Below, piece after piece: positions 15,532 to 23,179 of a stretch of DNA of 64,000 nucleotides. Origin of the DNA: F23-B02 sp963650165 (GTDB lineage Bacteria > Bacillota > Clostridia > Oscillospirales > Oscillospiraceae). The DNA lies in assembly GCA_963650165.1 (NCBI GenBank), contig CAVJKX010000006.1, forward strand, positions 1 to 64,000, read 5' to 3'. Within the stretch, counting starts at the first letter, position 1. The number at the start of each line of letters is the position of its first letter. Made by a program: the position numbers and the translations under genes. Below the pieces are notes generated by a model, which did no database searches, was not told where the DNA came from, and saw only the letters and a list, made by a program, of their open reading frames with translations.

Positions 15532-16002
15532 ATGCTCAATACGACGCTGTGCTATATAAGCCGCGGCAGCGAATATCTCATGCTGCACCGCGTGAAGAAG
15601 AAAAACGACGTAAATCACGATAAATGGATCGGCATCGGCGGAAAATTCGAGGCCGACGAGAGCCCGGACGAGTGCCTTCTGCGTGAGGCGAGGGAGGAAA
15701 CGGGGCTTGCGCTGACCTCATGGCGCTGCCGTGGTATTGTCACGTTCGTGAACACGCAGTGCGAGTCCGAGTATATGCACCTGTTCACCGCCGACGGCTT
15801 CGAGGGTGAGCTCAAAGCCTGCGACGAGGGCGAGCTTGAGTGGATAGACCGCTCAAGGCTTTATGAGCTCACGCTCTGGGAGGGGGACAGGATATTCCTC
15901 CGCCTGCTGGAAAACGACGCAGAGCCGTTTTTCCTTTTAAAGCTCTGCTATGACGGCGATGAGCTCAAAAGCGCCGTCCTAAACGGCGAAAAAATAAGAT
16001 AA
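15532..16002 (+). CDS. Nudix hydrolase (MutT/8-oxo-dGTP diphosphatase-like)
   Basis: A 156-residue Nudix protein. The Nudix box is complete: GGKFEADESPDECLLREARE followed by ETGL, matching GX5EX7REUXEEXGU. The preceding WIGIGGKFE and the downstream GELEWIDRSRL are typical of MutT-like proteins that clean oxidised nucleotides. GGAGG precedes the ATG at 15532. A bidirectional terminator separates it from the converging proS. Confidence 0.9.
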   Translation: MLNTTLCYISRGSEYLMLHRVKKKNDVNHDKWIGIGGKFEADESPDECLLREAREETGLALTSWRCRGIVTFVNTQCESEYMHLFTADGFEGELKACDEGELEWIDRSRLYELTLWEGDRIFLRLLENDAEPFFLLKLCYDGDELKSAVLNGEKIR

Positions 16003-16007
16003 AAAAA

Positions 16008-16036
16008 CAGGCCGGATCGTTTGATCCGGCCTTGAT
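16008..16036. terminator. Bidirectional terminator between Nudix gene and proS
   Basis: AGGCCGGATC and GATCCGGCCT form a perfect 10-bp stem with a GTTT loop between convergent genes. Confidence 0.85.
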
Positions 16037-16054
16037 AATGTCCTGTTTTGACCT

Positions 16055-17491
16055 TTAGTACGCAACGCCCCAGTATATCATGTGCTTTGCCTTCCTGCCG
16101 CAGATGGGGCAGGTATCGCCGAGGTTTTCCTGCTCGAAGGGGATGCAGCGCGAGGACATGCCCGCCTGCTCCTTCATCTTCATTTCGCACTCGAGCTCGC
16201 CGCACCACATGGTCTTTATGAAGCCGCCCTTTTCCTCCTGAAGCCGCTTTGCCTCCTCGAGGGAGTGAGCCTCGAAAATGTGCTCGTCGAGGTTCTTCTT
16301 TGCCTTGTCGAACAGACCCTGCTGCACCGCGTCGAGCAGCTCGGGAACCTTATCCGCAAGCTCCGTGATCGCAACGGAGATCTTCTCGCCGTTATCACGC
16401 CTTACGGCCATGCACACGCCGTTTTCGATATCGCGCGGGCCGATCTCGATACGCAGGGGAACGCCCTTCATCTCATACTGTGCGCACTTCCAGCCAAGGC
16501 TGTTGTCGCTGAGGTCTATCTTGACGCGGATACCCGCCGCCTTGAGAGCGGCGTACAGCTCGTTTGCCTTCTCCGTGACGCCCTCCTTGTGCTGCGCGAC
16601 GGGGACGACGATGACCTGCACCGGCGCTATGCGCGGAGGCAGGACGAGACCGTTGTTGTCGCCGTGGGTCATGATGATGCCGCCGATGACTCGTGTCGAC
16701 AGGCCCCAGGAGGTCTGATGCGGATGCTGCTGCTTGTTTTCCCTGTCGGTGAAGGTGATGTTGAACTGCTCGGCAAAGCCCGTGCCGAAGTAGTGGCTCG
16801 TGCCGGACTGGAGAGCCTTATGGTCGTGCATCATGCACTCGATCGTGTAGGTATTCACGGCGCCGGCGAACTTTTCCTTATCGGTCTTGTTGCCGCGGAT
16901 AACGGGCATTGCAAGGTAATTTTCGCACAGGTCGGCGTAGACCTCGAGCTGATGCAGCGTCTCCTCGCGTGCCTCGGCCTCGGTCTCGTGCAGGGTGTGA
17001 CCCTCCTGCCACAGAAACTCTCTGCCGCGCAGGAAGGGACGGGTCGTCTTCTCCCAACGGAGCACGGAGCACCACTGATTGTACAGCATCGGCAGATCGC
17101 GCCAGGAATGAACCGTGTGGCTCCAGTGATCGCAGAAAAGCGTCTCGGAGGTCGGGCGGATGCACAGTCTCTCCGGCAGCTCCTCCGAGCCGCCGACGGT
17201 TACCCACGCGCACTCGGGCGCAAAGCCCTCGACGTGATCCTTTTCCTTCTGAAGCAGGCTCTCGGGAATGAGCAGGGGCATGGATACGTTTTCGTGTCCG
17301 CCCTCCTTGAACATCCTGTCGAGCTCCTTCTGTATATTCTCCCAAATGGCATAGCCGTATGGGCGCAGGATGAAAAGTCCCTTAACGCCGGAGTAATCTA
17401 CCAGCTCCGCCTTCGTGCACACGTCGGTGAACCACTGGGCGAAGTCCAGCTCCATATCGGTTATCTGCTCAACTTTTTTATCCTTTGCCAT
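16055..17491 (-). CDS. proS: Prolyl-tRNA synthetase, archaeal/eukaryote-like short form
   Basis: A 478-residue class II synthetase that charges tRNA-Pro. It lacks the large editing insertion of the common bacterial ProRS; instead it has the C-terminal Zn domain (CGELECEM, SRCIPF, CPICGRKA) and ends in Tyr (IYWGVAY), features of the archaeal/eukaryotic type also found in many Firmicutes. Class II motifs are visible around RPTSETLFCDHW and the C-terminal anticodon-binding domain around APVQVIVVPV. The start at 17491 has AAGGAGA upstream. Transcribed alone from 17525-17553. Confidence 0.95.
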   Translation of the reverse strand: MAKDKKVEQITDMELDFAQWFTDVCTKAELVDYSGVKGLFILRPYGYAIWENIQKELDRMFKEGGHENVSMPLLIPESLLQKEKDHVEGFAPECAWVTVGGSEELPERLCIRPTSETLFCDHWSHTVHSWRDLPMLYNQWCSVLRWEKTTRPFLRGREFLWQEGHTLHETEAEAREETLHQLEVYADLCENYLAMPVIRGNKTDKEKFAGAVNTYTIECMMHDHKALQSGTSHYFGTGFAEQFNITFTDRENKQQHPHQTSWGLSTRVIGGIIMTHGDNNGLVLPPRIAPVQVIVVPVAQHKEGVTEKANELYAALKAAGIRVKIDLSDNSLGWKCAQYEMKGVPLRIEIGPRDIENGVCMAVRRDNGEKISVAITELADKVPELLDAVQQGLFDKAKKNLDEHIFEAHSLEEAKRLQEEKGGFIKTMWCGELECEMKMKEQAGMSSRCIPFEQENLGDTCPICGRKAKHMIYWGVAY

Positions 17492-17524
17492 TGTTGTTCT
17501 CCTTATTATTATAATAACCAATAT

Positions 17525-17553
17525 ATTTTATCGAACAAGGCAGAGCTTGTCAA
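17525..17553 (-). promoter_or_regulatory. Promoter of proS
   Basis: Minus strand TTGACA (17553-17548), 17-base spacer, TAAAAT (17530-17525). Confidence 0.75.
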
Positions 17554-17588
17554 CACATTTTGCCGACATTCCGTTAACACAAAAAATC

Positions 17589-17617
17589 TTGACCTGAGTG
17601 AACTTTTTGACTATAAT
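17589..17617 (+). promoter_or_regulatory. Promoter of the HAAS-domain protein gene
   Basis: TTGACC (17589-17594), 17-base spacer, TATAAT (17612-17617). Confidence 0.75.
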
Positions 17618-17670
17618 AATATAGATTTATTGTATGTGTTTGTTTTTTAAACCCTTCGGAGGTGACGCAT

Positions 17671-18849
17671 ATCAACAGACAGAGATACATGGCGGAGCTT
17701 TCAAAGCTTCTGGCCTTCATGTTCAAGGAGGATAAGGAAGATATCCTCACGCAGTACAATAAGCTGCTGGACGAGGCCGAGGATGAGCAGGCGATGCTCG
17801 AAAGCTTCGGCTCGCCGACAAAGCTTGCCGTTACGATCTCCAGAACCTATAAGCGCTCCGAGCGCAAGCTCGCGGTCGAGGCCGATTCCAAGGCCGATAA
17901 GCCGGAAGCCGAGCATCTGGTCGTAACTCCCGTCAAAAAGGAAAAAGAAAAGGAAAATCCGCAGGTCACGGATACGGGCCTGTCGTATGCGGATATAATC
18001 GAGGAGATCCGCCGCGAGAAGGCCGCCGAGGAGGGCGTGGAGTACAAGCCCATGTTCTTCGACGAGCCCGAACCCGCCGAGCCTGCCGAAGAGCCCAAAG
18101 CCGAGGAAGCTGTCGAGGAGACCGTCACGGTTGAGACGGAAGAGACGGTTCAGGAGCAGGAGGCTCCCGCCGAGGAAGCGGCCGAAGAGCCTGAGCAGGA
18201 CGAGCCTGCCGAAGAGCCCGAAGCCGAGACCGAGGAAGCCGCGTCCGGGGAAACCGCTGCCGTCACGGAAGAAGCGCTCATAGAGGAAGCGGCCGGGGAG
18301 GCCCCCGCCGAGGAGGAGACCGTGGCCGAAGACGCCGCGGAGGAGACCGTGGCAGAGCCCGAGGAAGCTCCCAACGAGACGGAGGAGCCGGCAGAGGAAA
18401 CTCCCGCAGAGGAGTCCAAAGCCGAGAGCGCGGAGCCGGAGGCCGAGGCGGAGTTCATCTTTGAAGAGCTCGAAACGCCGGAGCCCGAGCGGGCGGAGAC
18501 GACGCAATATAAGACAAACGTTGCGCTTCTTATCCTGTATCTGATCTTTGCGATACCCATCGGGCTTGTGCTGCTCGCCCTGGCAATAGCACTGACTGTC
18601 GCTCTGCTGGGACTGGGTGCTCTGATCATAGCGGTCGCGGCCAAGATAACGGCCTTTGCGTTCTCGTCACTCGTGATATTTGCCGATATCATGCTGTGCG
18701 CGGGCGCAATGCTCATCGCGCTTGCGGCGGCGCTCATCCTGCTGTGGCTGGGCATACTCATGCTCGTTTACGGCGTAAAGGGCGTTGTCGGCGGAGCGGT
18801 ATCGCTCGGAAGAAAGCTCTGCGTCAAGGAGGTGGCCGTCAATGGGTAA
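17671..18849 (+). CDS. HAAS/DUF1700-type membrane protein with long acidic linker, probable AUC start
   Basis: About 392 residues in three parts. Residues 1-60 (NRQRYMAELSKLLAFMF onward) match the HAAS domain that couples PadR-type regulators to membrane partners. Roughly 65-285 is a low-complexity Glu/Ala/Pro/Val linker of very high negative charge. The last 110 residues hold three or four membrane helices. GGAGGTG at 17658-17664 points to the ATC at 17671; a GTG at 17662 in frame overlaps that site, and the ATG at 17689 is 25 nt away and would cut the domain. No PadR gene is adjacent. Function unknown. Confidence 0.75.
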   Translation: MNRQRYMAELSKLLAFMFKEDKEDILTQYNKLLDEAEDEQAMLESFGSPTKLAVTISRTYKRSERKLAVEADSKADKPEAEHLVVTPVKKEKEKENPQVTDTGLSYADIIEEIRREKAAEEGVEYKPMFFDEPEPAEPAEEPKAEEAVEETVTVETEETVQEQEAPAEEAAEEPEQDEPAEEPEAETEEAASGETAAVTEEALIEEAAGEAPAEEETVAEDAAEETVAEPEEAPNETEEPAEETPAEESKAESAEPEAEAEFIFEELETPEPERAETTQYKTNVALLILYLIFAIPIGLVLLALAIALTVALLGLGALIIAVAAKITAFAFSSLVIFADIMLCAGAMLIALAAALILLWLGILMLVYGVKGVVGGAVSLGRKLCVKEVAVNG

Positions 18850-19033
18850 GGCATGGAAGATCGTATCTACCGTTGCGCTGATAGCGCTCGTTCTGGGTGC
18901 GCTGTGCATCCTGGCGGGCATCGTGACGGGCGGAGACACGCAGAGAATAAGGGATATTTTCTTTGCGTCCTATGATATTGAGGACAAGATAAACGCATTG
19001 AGATCGGCAATGGGCATCATGCCGCTGAAATGA
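18842..19033 (+). CDS. Small single-pass membrane protein (63 aa) after the HAAS gene
   Basis: Starts MGKAWKIVSTVALIALVLG, giving one hydrophobic helix at about 8-30, then a short polar tail. The ATG at 18842 has AAGGAGG 5-8 nt upstream and overlaps the stop of the preceding gene by eight bases, so it is translationally coupled to the HAAS protein. The family is not recognised; a membrane partner of that protein is the simplest idea from context. Confidence 0.7.
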   Translation: MGKAWKIVSTVALIALVLGALCILAGIVTGGDTQRIRDIFFASYDIEDKINALRSAMGIMPLK

Positions 19034-19035
19034 AC

Positions 19036-19067
19036 AGCAGGGACGGTACAGACCGTCCTTGCTTTTT
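19036..19067 (+). terminator. Terminator after the HAAS operon
   Basis: AGCAGGGACGGT and ACCGTCCTTGCT pair with one G-T, followed by six T. Confidence 0.85.
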
Positions 19068-19115
19068 TATACATAAAGATATTCAGTCCGGTTACAAAAT
19101 TGTTCATTAAGCCAC

Positions 19116-19144
19116 TTTTCAAACGCGTGTATATTTGATATAAT
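19116..19144 (+). promoter_or_regulatory. Promoter of prs
   Basis: TTTTCA (19116-19121), 17-base spacer, TATAAT (19139-19144) with an extended -10 TG at 19136-19137. Confidence 0.7.
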
Positions 19145-19216
19145 CACATGGATAAAGATAATGGGGTAAAAGCCCAGTCTGCGGAAAACAAATAAATACA
19201 GAGAGGACGATTCAAA

Positions 19217-20179
19217 ATGATTTCACACGGCAAGGAGATAAAGGTATTCTCCGGCAACTCCAATCCCAAGCTTGCACAGCAGATATGCAATCAGCTTTTC
19301 AAAAACCTCGGCGACTGCTCATGCTCGAACTTCGCTGACGGCGAGTGCTCGATATCCGTTCACGAGCCGGTCCGCGGCGCCGATGTTTTCATCGTTCAGT
19401 CTACCAGCAAGCCCGTTAACGACAACCTCATGGAGCTGCTCGTTATGATCGACGCGATGCGCAGAGCATCGGCAGGCAGGATCACCGCCGTTATCCCGTA
19501 TTTCGGCTATGCCCGCCAGGACCGCAAGGCCAAGAGCCGCGATCCCATCTCCGCAAAGCTCGTCGCAAACCTTATCACCGCCGCAGGTGCGGACCGTGTC
19601 CTGACCATGGATCTCCATGCGGCCCAGATCCAGGGCTTCTTCGATATCCCCGTTGACAATCTTTTCGGCGCTCCTCTCTTTGCAAAGCATTACATCGACA
19701 TTTACGGTAAGGGAAACGAGGACATCATGGTCGTATCCCCCGATGTCGGCAGCACTGCCCGCGCGCGCAACTTCTCCATGAAGCTCGGCTGCAACATGGC
19801 GATAGTCGATAAGCGCCGCGAGAAGGCAAACCAGTCCGAGGTCATGAACATCATCGGCAACGTCGAGGGCAAGACCTGCATCCTGCTCGACGACATGGTC
19901 GATACCGCGGGCTCCCTGTGCGGTGCAGCCAAGGCGATCCTGGAGATCGGCGGCGCCAAGGAGGTCTATGCCTGCGCAAGCCACGGCGTTCTCTCCGGCC
20001 CCGCGATCGAGCGCATCGAAGACAGCTGCATCAAGGAGCTGCTGCTGCTCGACACCATTCCGTATCCCGCAAACGCCCAGGTCTGCGAAAAGATCAAGTA
20101 TATGTCCGTAGCGCCGGTATTTGCCGAGGCTATCCAGCGCGTTTACGAGGAGATATCCATCTCCAACCTGTTTGAGTAA
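19217..20179 (+). CDS. prs: Ribose-phosphate pyrophosphokinase
   Basis: A 320-residue enzyme that makes PRPP from ribose 5-phosphate and ATP. The catalytic flexible-loop region (YARQDRKAKSRDPISAKL), the Mg/ribose-phosphate motif VVSPDVGSTARAR and the PRPP-binding loop LLDDMVDTAGSL are all present. Length and motifs fit class I Prs. GAGAGGA precedes the ATG. The next gene, pth, begins one base after its stop, a conserved neighbour pair. Confidence 0.96.
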   Translation: MISHGKEIKVFSGNSNPKLAQQICNQLFKNLGDCSCSNFADGECSISVHEPVRGADVFIVQSTSKPVNDNLMELLVMIDAMRRASAGRITAVIPYFGYARQDRKAKSRDPISAKLVANLITAAGADRVLTMDLHAAQIQGFFDIPVDNLFGAPLFAKHYIDIYGKGNEDIMVVSPDVGSTARARNFSMKLGCNMAIVDKRREKANQSEVMNIIGNVEGKTCILLDDMVDTAGSLCGAAKAILEIGGAKEVYACASHGVLSGPAIERIEDSCIKELLLLDTIPYPANAQVCEKIKYMSVAPVFAEAIQRVYEEISISNLFE

Positions 20180-20180
20180 A

Positions 20181-20774
20181 ATGTTCTTCTCCAAAGGCGG
20201 AGCCGAGTGGATCGTCGCATTCCTCGGCAATCCCGGACTGAAATACAACGGAACAAGGCATAACGCCGGGTTCATGACGGCCGACGCCATGGAAAAGAAG
20301 CTCGGCGTGAGCATAAACAAAATGCGCTTCAAGGCTCTGACGCAGACGGTCGAGCTCGACTCGCACAAGGTGCTGCTGATGAAGCCGCAGACGTATATGA
20401 ACCTGTCCGGCGACGCGATAGCTCAGGCGGCGAAGTTTTATAAGATACCGCCCGAGCGCGTCATAGTCGTGTCCGACGAGACGGCGCTGCCCATAGGCAG
20501 GCTCAGGATACGGCGCGGCGGCTCGGCAGGCGGGCACAACGGCCTGAAGAGCATCATAGCCCGGCTCGGAACGGATCAGTTTCCGCGCATCAGGCTCGGC
20601 GTCGGCGCTCCGCCGCACCCGGATTACGACATGGCCGACTGGGTGCTCGGCGCCTTCAGGGGGCAGGATGCCGCCGACATGGAGGAGACCGCGAAAAAAG
20701 CGGCCGACGCCGCCGTGTGCTATATCACCGAGGGTGCGGACAGGTCAATGAATAAGTATAACACAAGGGGTTAG
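20181..20774 (+). CDS. pth: Peptidyl-tRNA hydrolase
   Basis: A 197-residue esterase that recycles peptidyl-tRNA. The start region WIVAFLGNPGLKYNGTRHNAGF has the catalytic His and the conserved Asn; KPQTYMNLSGDAI and GGSAGGHNGLKSII are the other family signatures, and VVSDE carries the catalytic Asp. The ATG at 20181 is one base after the prs stop; no separate ribosome site is obvious, which suggests coupled translation. Length is normal for bacterial Pth. Confidence 0.95.
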   Translation: MFFSKGGAEWIVAFLGNPGLKYNGTRHNAGFMTADAMEKKLGVSINKMRFKALTQTVELDSHKVLLMKPQTYMNLSGDAIAQAAKFYKIPPERVIVVSDETALPIGRLRIRRGGSAGGHNGLKSIIARLGTDQFPRIRLGVGAPPHPDYDMADWVLGAFRGQDAADMEETAKKAADAAVCYITEGADRSMNKYNTRG

Positions 20775-20790
20775 CGATCCCCTGTACAGC

Positions 20791-20826
20791 GGCGGCAGGG
20801 GGCCTTGGCACTTTGCCGCCATTTTA
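20791..20826 (+). terminator. Weak terminator-like hairpin between pth and glgC
   Basis: GGCGGCA (20791-20797) and TGCCGCC (20814-20820) pair across a 16-base loop, with ATTTT after. An earlier AGGGG/CCCCT hairpin lies at about 20766-20782. Either could partly separate prs-pth from the glycogen genes. Confidence 0.5.
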
Positions 20827-20855
20827 TTCAGGAATGTTCAGAAAGGACGGATGAC

Positions 20856-22049
20856 ATGAAGAAAAGCTGCATAGCAATGCTCCTTGCCGGGGGTCAGGGC
20901 TCAAGGCTTTACGCCCTCACGCAGGACGTGGCAAAGCCCAACATGCCCTTCGGCGGCAAATACCGCATTATTGATTTCCCTCTGTCAAACTGTGCAAATT
21001 CCGGCATCGACACCGTGGGCGTTCTCACGCAGTACCGCCCGCTCCAGCTCAACAGCTACATAGGCGGCGGACAGCCCTGGGATCTTGACTCGACCGACGG
21101 CGGCGTGTTCATTCTTCCGCCGTACCAGAGCGCCGGCGAGAAGGGCTCGTGGTTTTCCGGCACGGCAAACGCCATTTATCAGAACATCGGCTTTATAGAG
21201 ATGTACGACCCCGACAACGTGCTGATCCTCTCGGGCGACCATATCTATAAGATGGACTATTCGAAGATGCTGCGCGAGCATATCGCAAAGGACGCAGCCT
21301 GCACGATAGCCGTCCTGCAGGTCTCGATGGAGGACGCCACGCGCTTCGGCATCATGAACCTCGGCGCTGACGGATATGTCGAGCAGTTCGAGGAAAAGCC
21401 CAGGCAGCCCAAGAGCGACCTTGCCTCCATGGGCATATATATATTTAACTGGAAAAAGCTCCGCAGGTACCTGATCGATGACGAGAACGATCCGAACTCG
21501 AGCAAGGACTTCGGCAAGAATATAATCCCCAACATGCTCGCCGCCGGCGAAAAGCTCTGGCCGTACCGCTTTGACGGCTACTGGCGCGATGTCGGCACGA
21601 TAACGAGCCTGTGGGACGCGAACATGGATATGCTGTCCACGACGCTTATAAACCTCTACGATCCGAGCTGGCCGATACGCTCGAGAAGCGTTGCACAGCC
21701 GCCGCACTATGTCGGCTCCGAGGCCAGGGTTGTGCACTCAATCGTGACAGAGGGCTGCACAATAGAGGGTGAGGTCGAAAACTCCGTGCTCTCCTCGTCG
21801 GCGGTGGTCGAAAAGGGCGCAAAGGTGCTCTATTCGGTGCTCATGCCCGGCGCGAGGGTGGAAAGCGGCGCGACGGTCGAATATGCCATCGTCGGCGAGC
21901 AGACCGTCATTCATTCGGGCGCACACGTCGGCGCTCCGCCCGACGGAAGCGACGCGTGGGGCGTTGCGACCTGCGGCCCGAGGATAGACATAAGAGAAAA
22001 TGCCTGCGTAAAAGCGGGAGCAATGATATATAAGAGCGAGGAGGTCTGA
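20856..22049 (+). CDS. glgC: Glucose-1-phosphate adenylyltransferase, catalytic subunit
   Basis: A 397-residue enzyme that makes ADP-glucose for glycogen synthesis. The nucleotidyltransferase start MLLAGGQGSRLYALT, the KPNMPFGGKYRIIDF segment with a substrate-contacting Lys, LSGDHIYKMDY and FDGYWRDVGTI are characteristic. A C-terminal left-handed beta-helix follows (hexapeptide-type repeats). The ATG at 20856 is 8 nt after AAGGA; the overlapping ATG at 20851 is out of frame. In Clostridia, GlgC works with GlgD, which follows after 2 nt. Confidence 0.95.
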   Translation: MKKSCIAMLLAGGQGSRLYALTQDVAKPNMPFGGKYRIIDFPLSNCANSGIDTVGVLTQYRPLQLNSYIGGGQPWDLDSTDGGVFILPPYQSAGEKGSWFSGTANAIYQNIGFIEMYDPDNVLILSGDHIYKMDYSKMLREHIAKDAACTIAVLQVSMEDATRFGIMNLGADGYVEQFEEKPRQPKSDLASMGIYIFNWKKLRRYLIDDENDPNSSKDFGKNIIPNMLAAGEKLWPYRFDGYWRDVGTITSLWDANMDMLSTTLINLYDPSWPIRSRSVAQPPHYVGSEARVVHSIVTEGCTIEGEVENSVLSSSAVVEKGAKVLYSVLMPGARVESGATVEYAIVGEQTVIHSGAHVGAPPDGSDAWGVATCGPRIDIRENACVKAGAMIYKSEEV

Positions 22050-22051
22050 AA

Positions 22052-23164
22052 ATGAGCGATTTTCACGGAATAATCTTTGCTTACGGCGCAGTGCCCGAGC
22101 TGGGCGAGCTTGTCCGCCGCCGCACGGCGTCCTCGCTTCCGTTCTGCGGAAGATACAGACTCATTGATTTCGCCCTGTCGTCTCTCATGAATGCGGGCAT
22201 ACACGATGTCGGCGTTATCATGCGCCGCGACTATCAGTCGCTCCTCGACCATCTTGCCAGCGGCAAGGACTGGGATATGGGACGCAGGATAGGCGGCCTG
22301 CGCATGCTGCCGCCCTTCGGACTGCCGGAGTATCACCGGGGCGATTATAACGGAACGATAGAGGCGTTAAACGCCGTGTCGACCTATATAAACGATATCA
22401 GCGCAAAGTACATCGTCATGATGCACGGCAACACCGCGGCCAATATAGACCTGCGCGCGGCGATACGCAGCCACCTTGAGTCGGGCGCCGAGATAAGCGC
22501 CATATGCACCGAGACGACGCCCGATTACAGGCACCACCGCTATATCGTCGATGCCGACGGCTTTGCCCGCAGCATGATCTTCAACCGGACCGATGCCGGC
22601 GAGGGCGCGGCCTCGCTTGAGGCGTATATAATATCAAAGCAGCTTCTGCTTGACATGATGAACGCCTGCGCCGCGTCCAACCGCTATCACTTTCACCGCG
22701 ACGCGATAGCGGATTACCTCGCCGCCGGAGGGAAGGTCAACGTTTACTTCCACCGCGGCTACGGCAGACGCATCATGAGCACCGAGGCGTTTTTCGAGGC
22801 AAGCATGGATATGCTCGATGCCGCAAACCGCGCAGAGCTCTTCCCGCCCGAGCGCCCCGTGCGCACAAAGACCCACGAGGATGTCAGCACCTATTACGCC
22901 GAGGGCTCGAGCGCGAAAAACAGCCTCGTTGCCGACGGCTGCATAATAGAGGGCGAGATCGAAAACTGCATCGTATCCTCCGACGTGCGCATAAGCAAAG
23001 GCGCGAAGCTGTCCGGCTGCGTGCTCATGCGCGGAACGGAGATAGGCGAGGGCGTTATCATGAAAAACGTCGTTGCCGACAAGCTTTCGAGCGTTTCGGC
23101 CTTCCAGACCCTGATGGGCAGCGAAAAGCTGCCGGTGGTGCTCCCGAAGGGCACAAAGATCTAA
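22052..23164 (+). CDS. glgD: Glucose-1-phosphate adenylyltransferase, regulatory subunit
   Basis: A 370-residue GlgC paralogue. It keeps the nucleotidyltransferase fold and C-terminal beta-helix (ENCIVSSDVRISKGAKLSGCV), but the first loop reads IIFAYGAVPELGEL in place of the glycine-rich GGxGxRL loop, so nucleotide binding and catalysis are probably lost, as in known GlgD subunits that modulate GlgC. GAGGAGG precedes the start. It sits between glgC and glgP in one operon. Confidence 0.94.
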   Translation: MSDFHGIIFAYGAVPELGELVRRRTASSLPFCGRYRLIDFALSSLMNAGIHDVGVIMRRDYQSLLDHLASGKDWDMGRRIGGLRMLPPFGLPEYHRGDYNGTIEALNAVSTYINDISAKYIVMMHGNTAANIDLRAAIRSHLESGAEISAICTETTPDYRHHRYIVDADGFARSMIFNRTDAGEGAASLEAYIISKQLLLDMMNACAASNRYHFHRDAIADYLAAGGKVNVYFHRGYGRRIMSTEAFFEASMDMLDAANRAELFPPERPVRTKTHEDVSTYYAEGSSAKNSLVADGCIIEGEIENCIVSSDVRISKGAKLSGCVLMRGTEIGEGVIMKNVVADKLSSVSAFQTLMGSEKLPVVLPKGTKI

Positions 23165-23179
23165 GGAGTTAAGCAAAAT

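Noticed and set aside
16082..17650. A 522-codon forward frame antisense to proS, and other long antisense frames over glgP, rpsB, cysS and fhs
   Set aside because: High GC with biased third positions makes long open frames opposite real genes. None has family-like sequence or ribosome sites.
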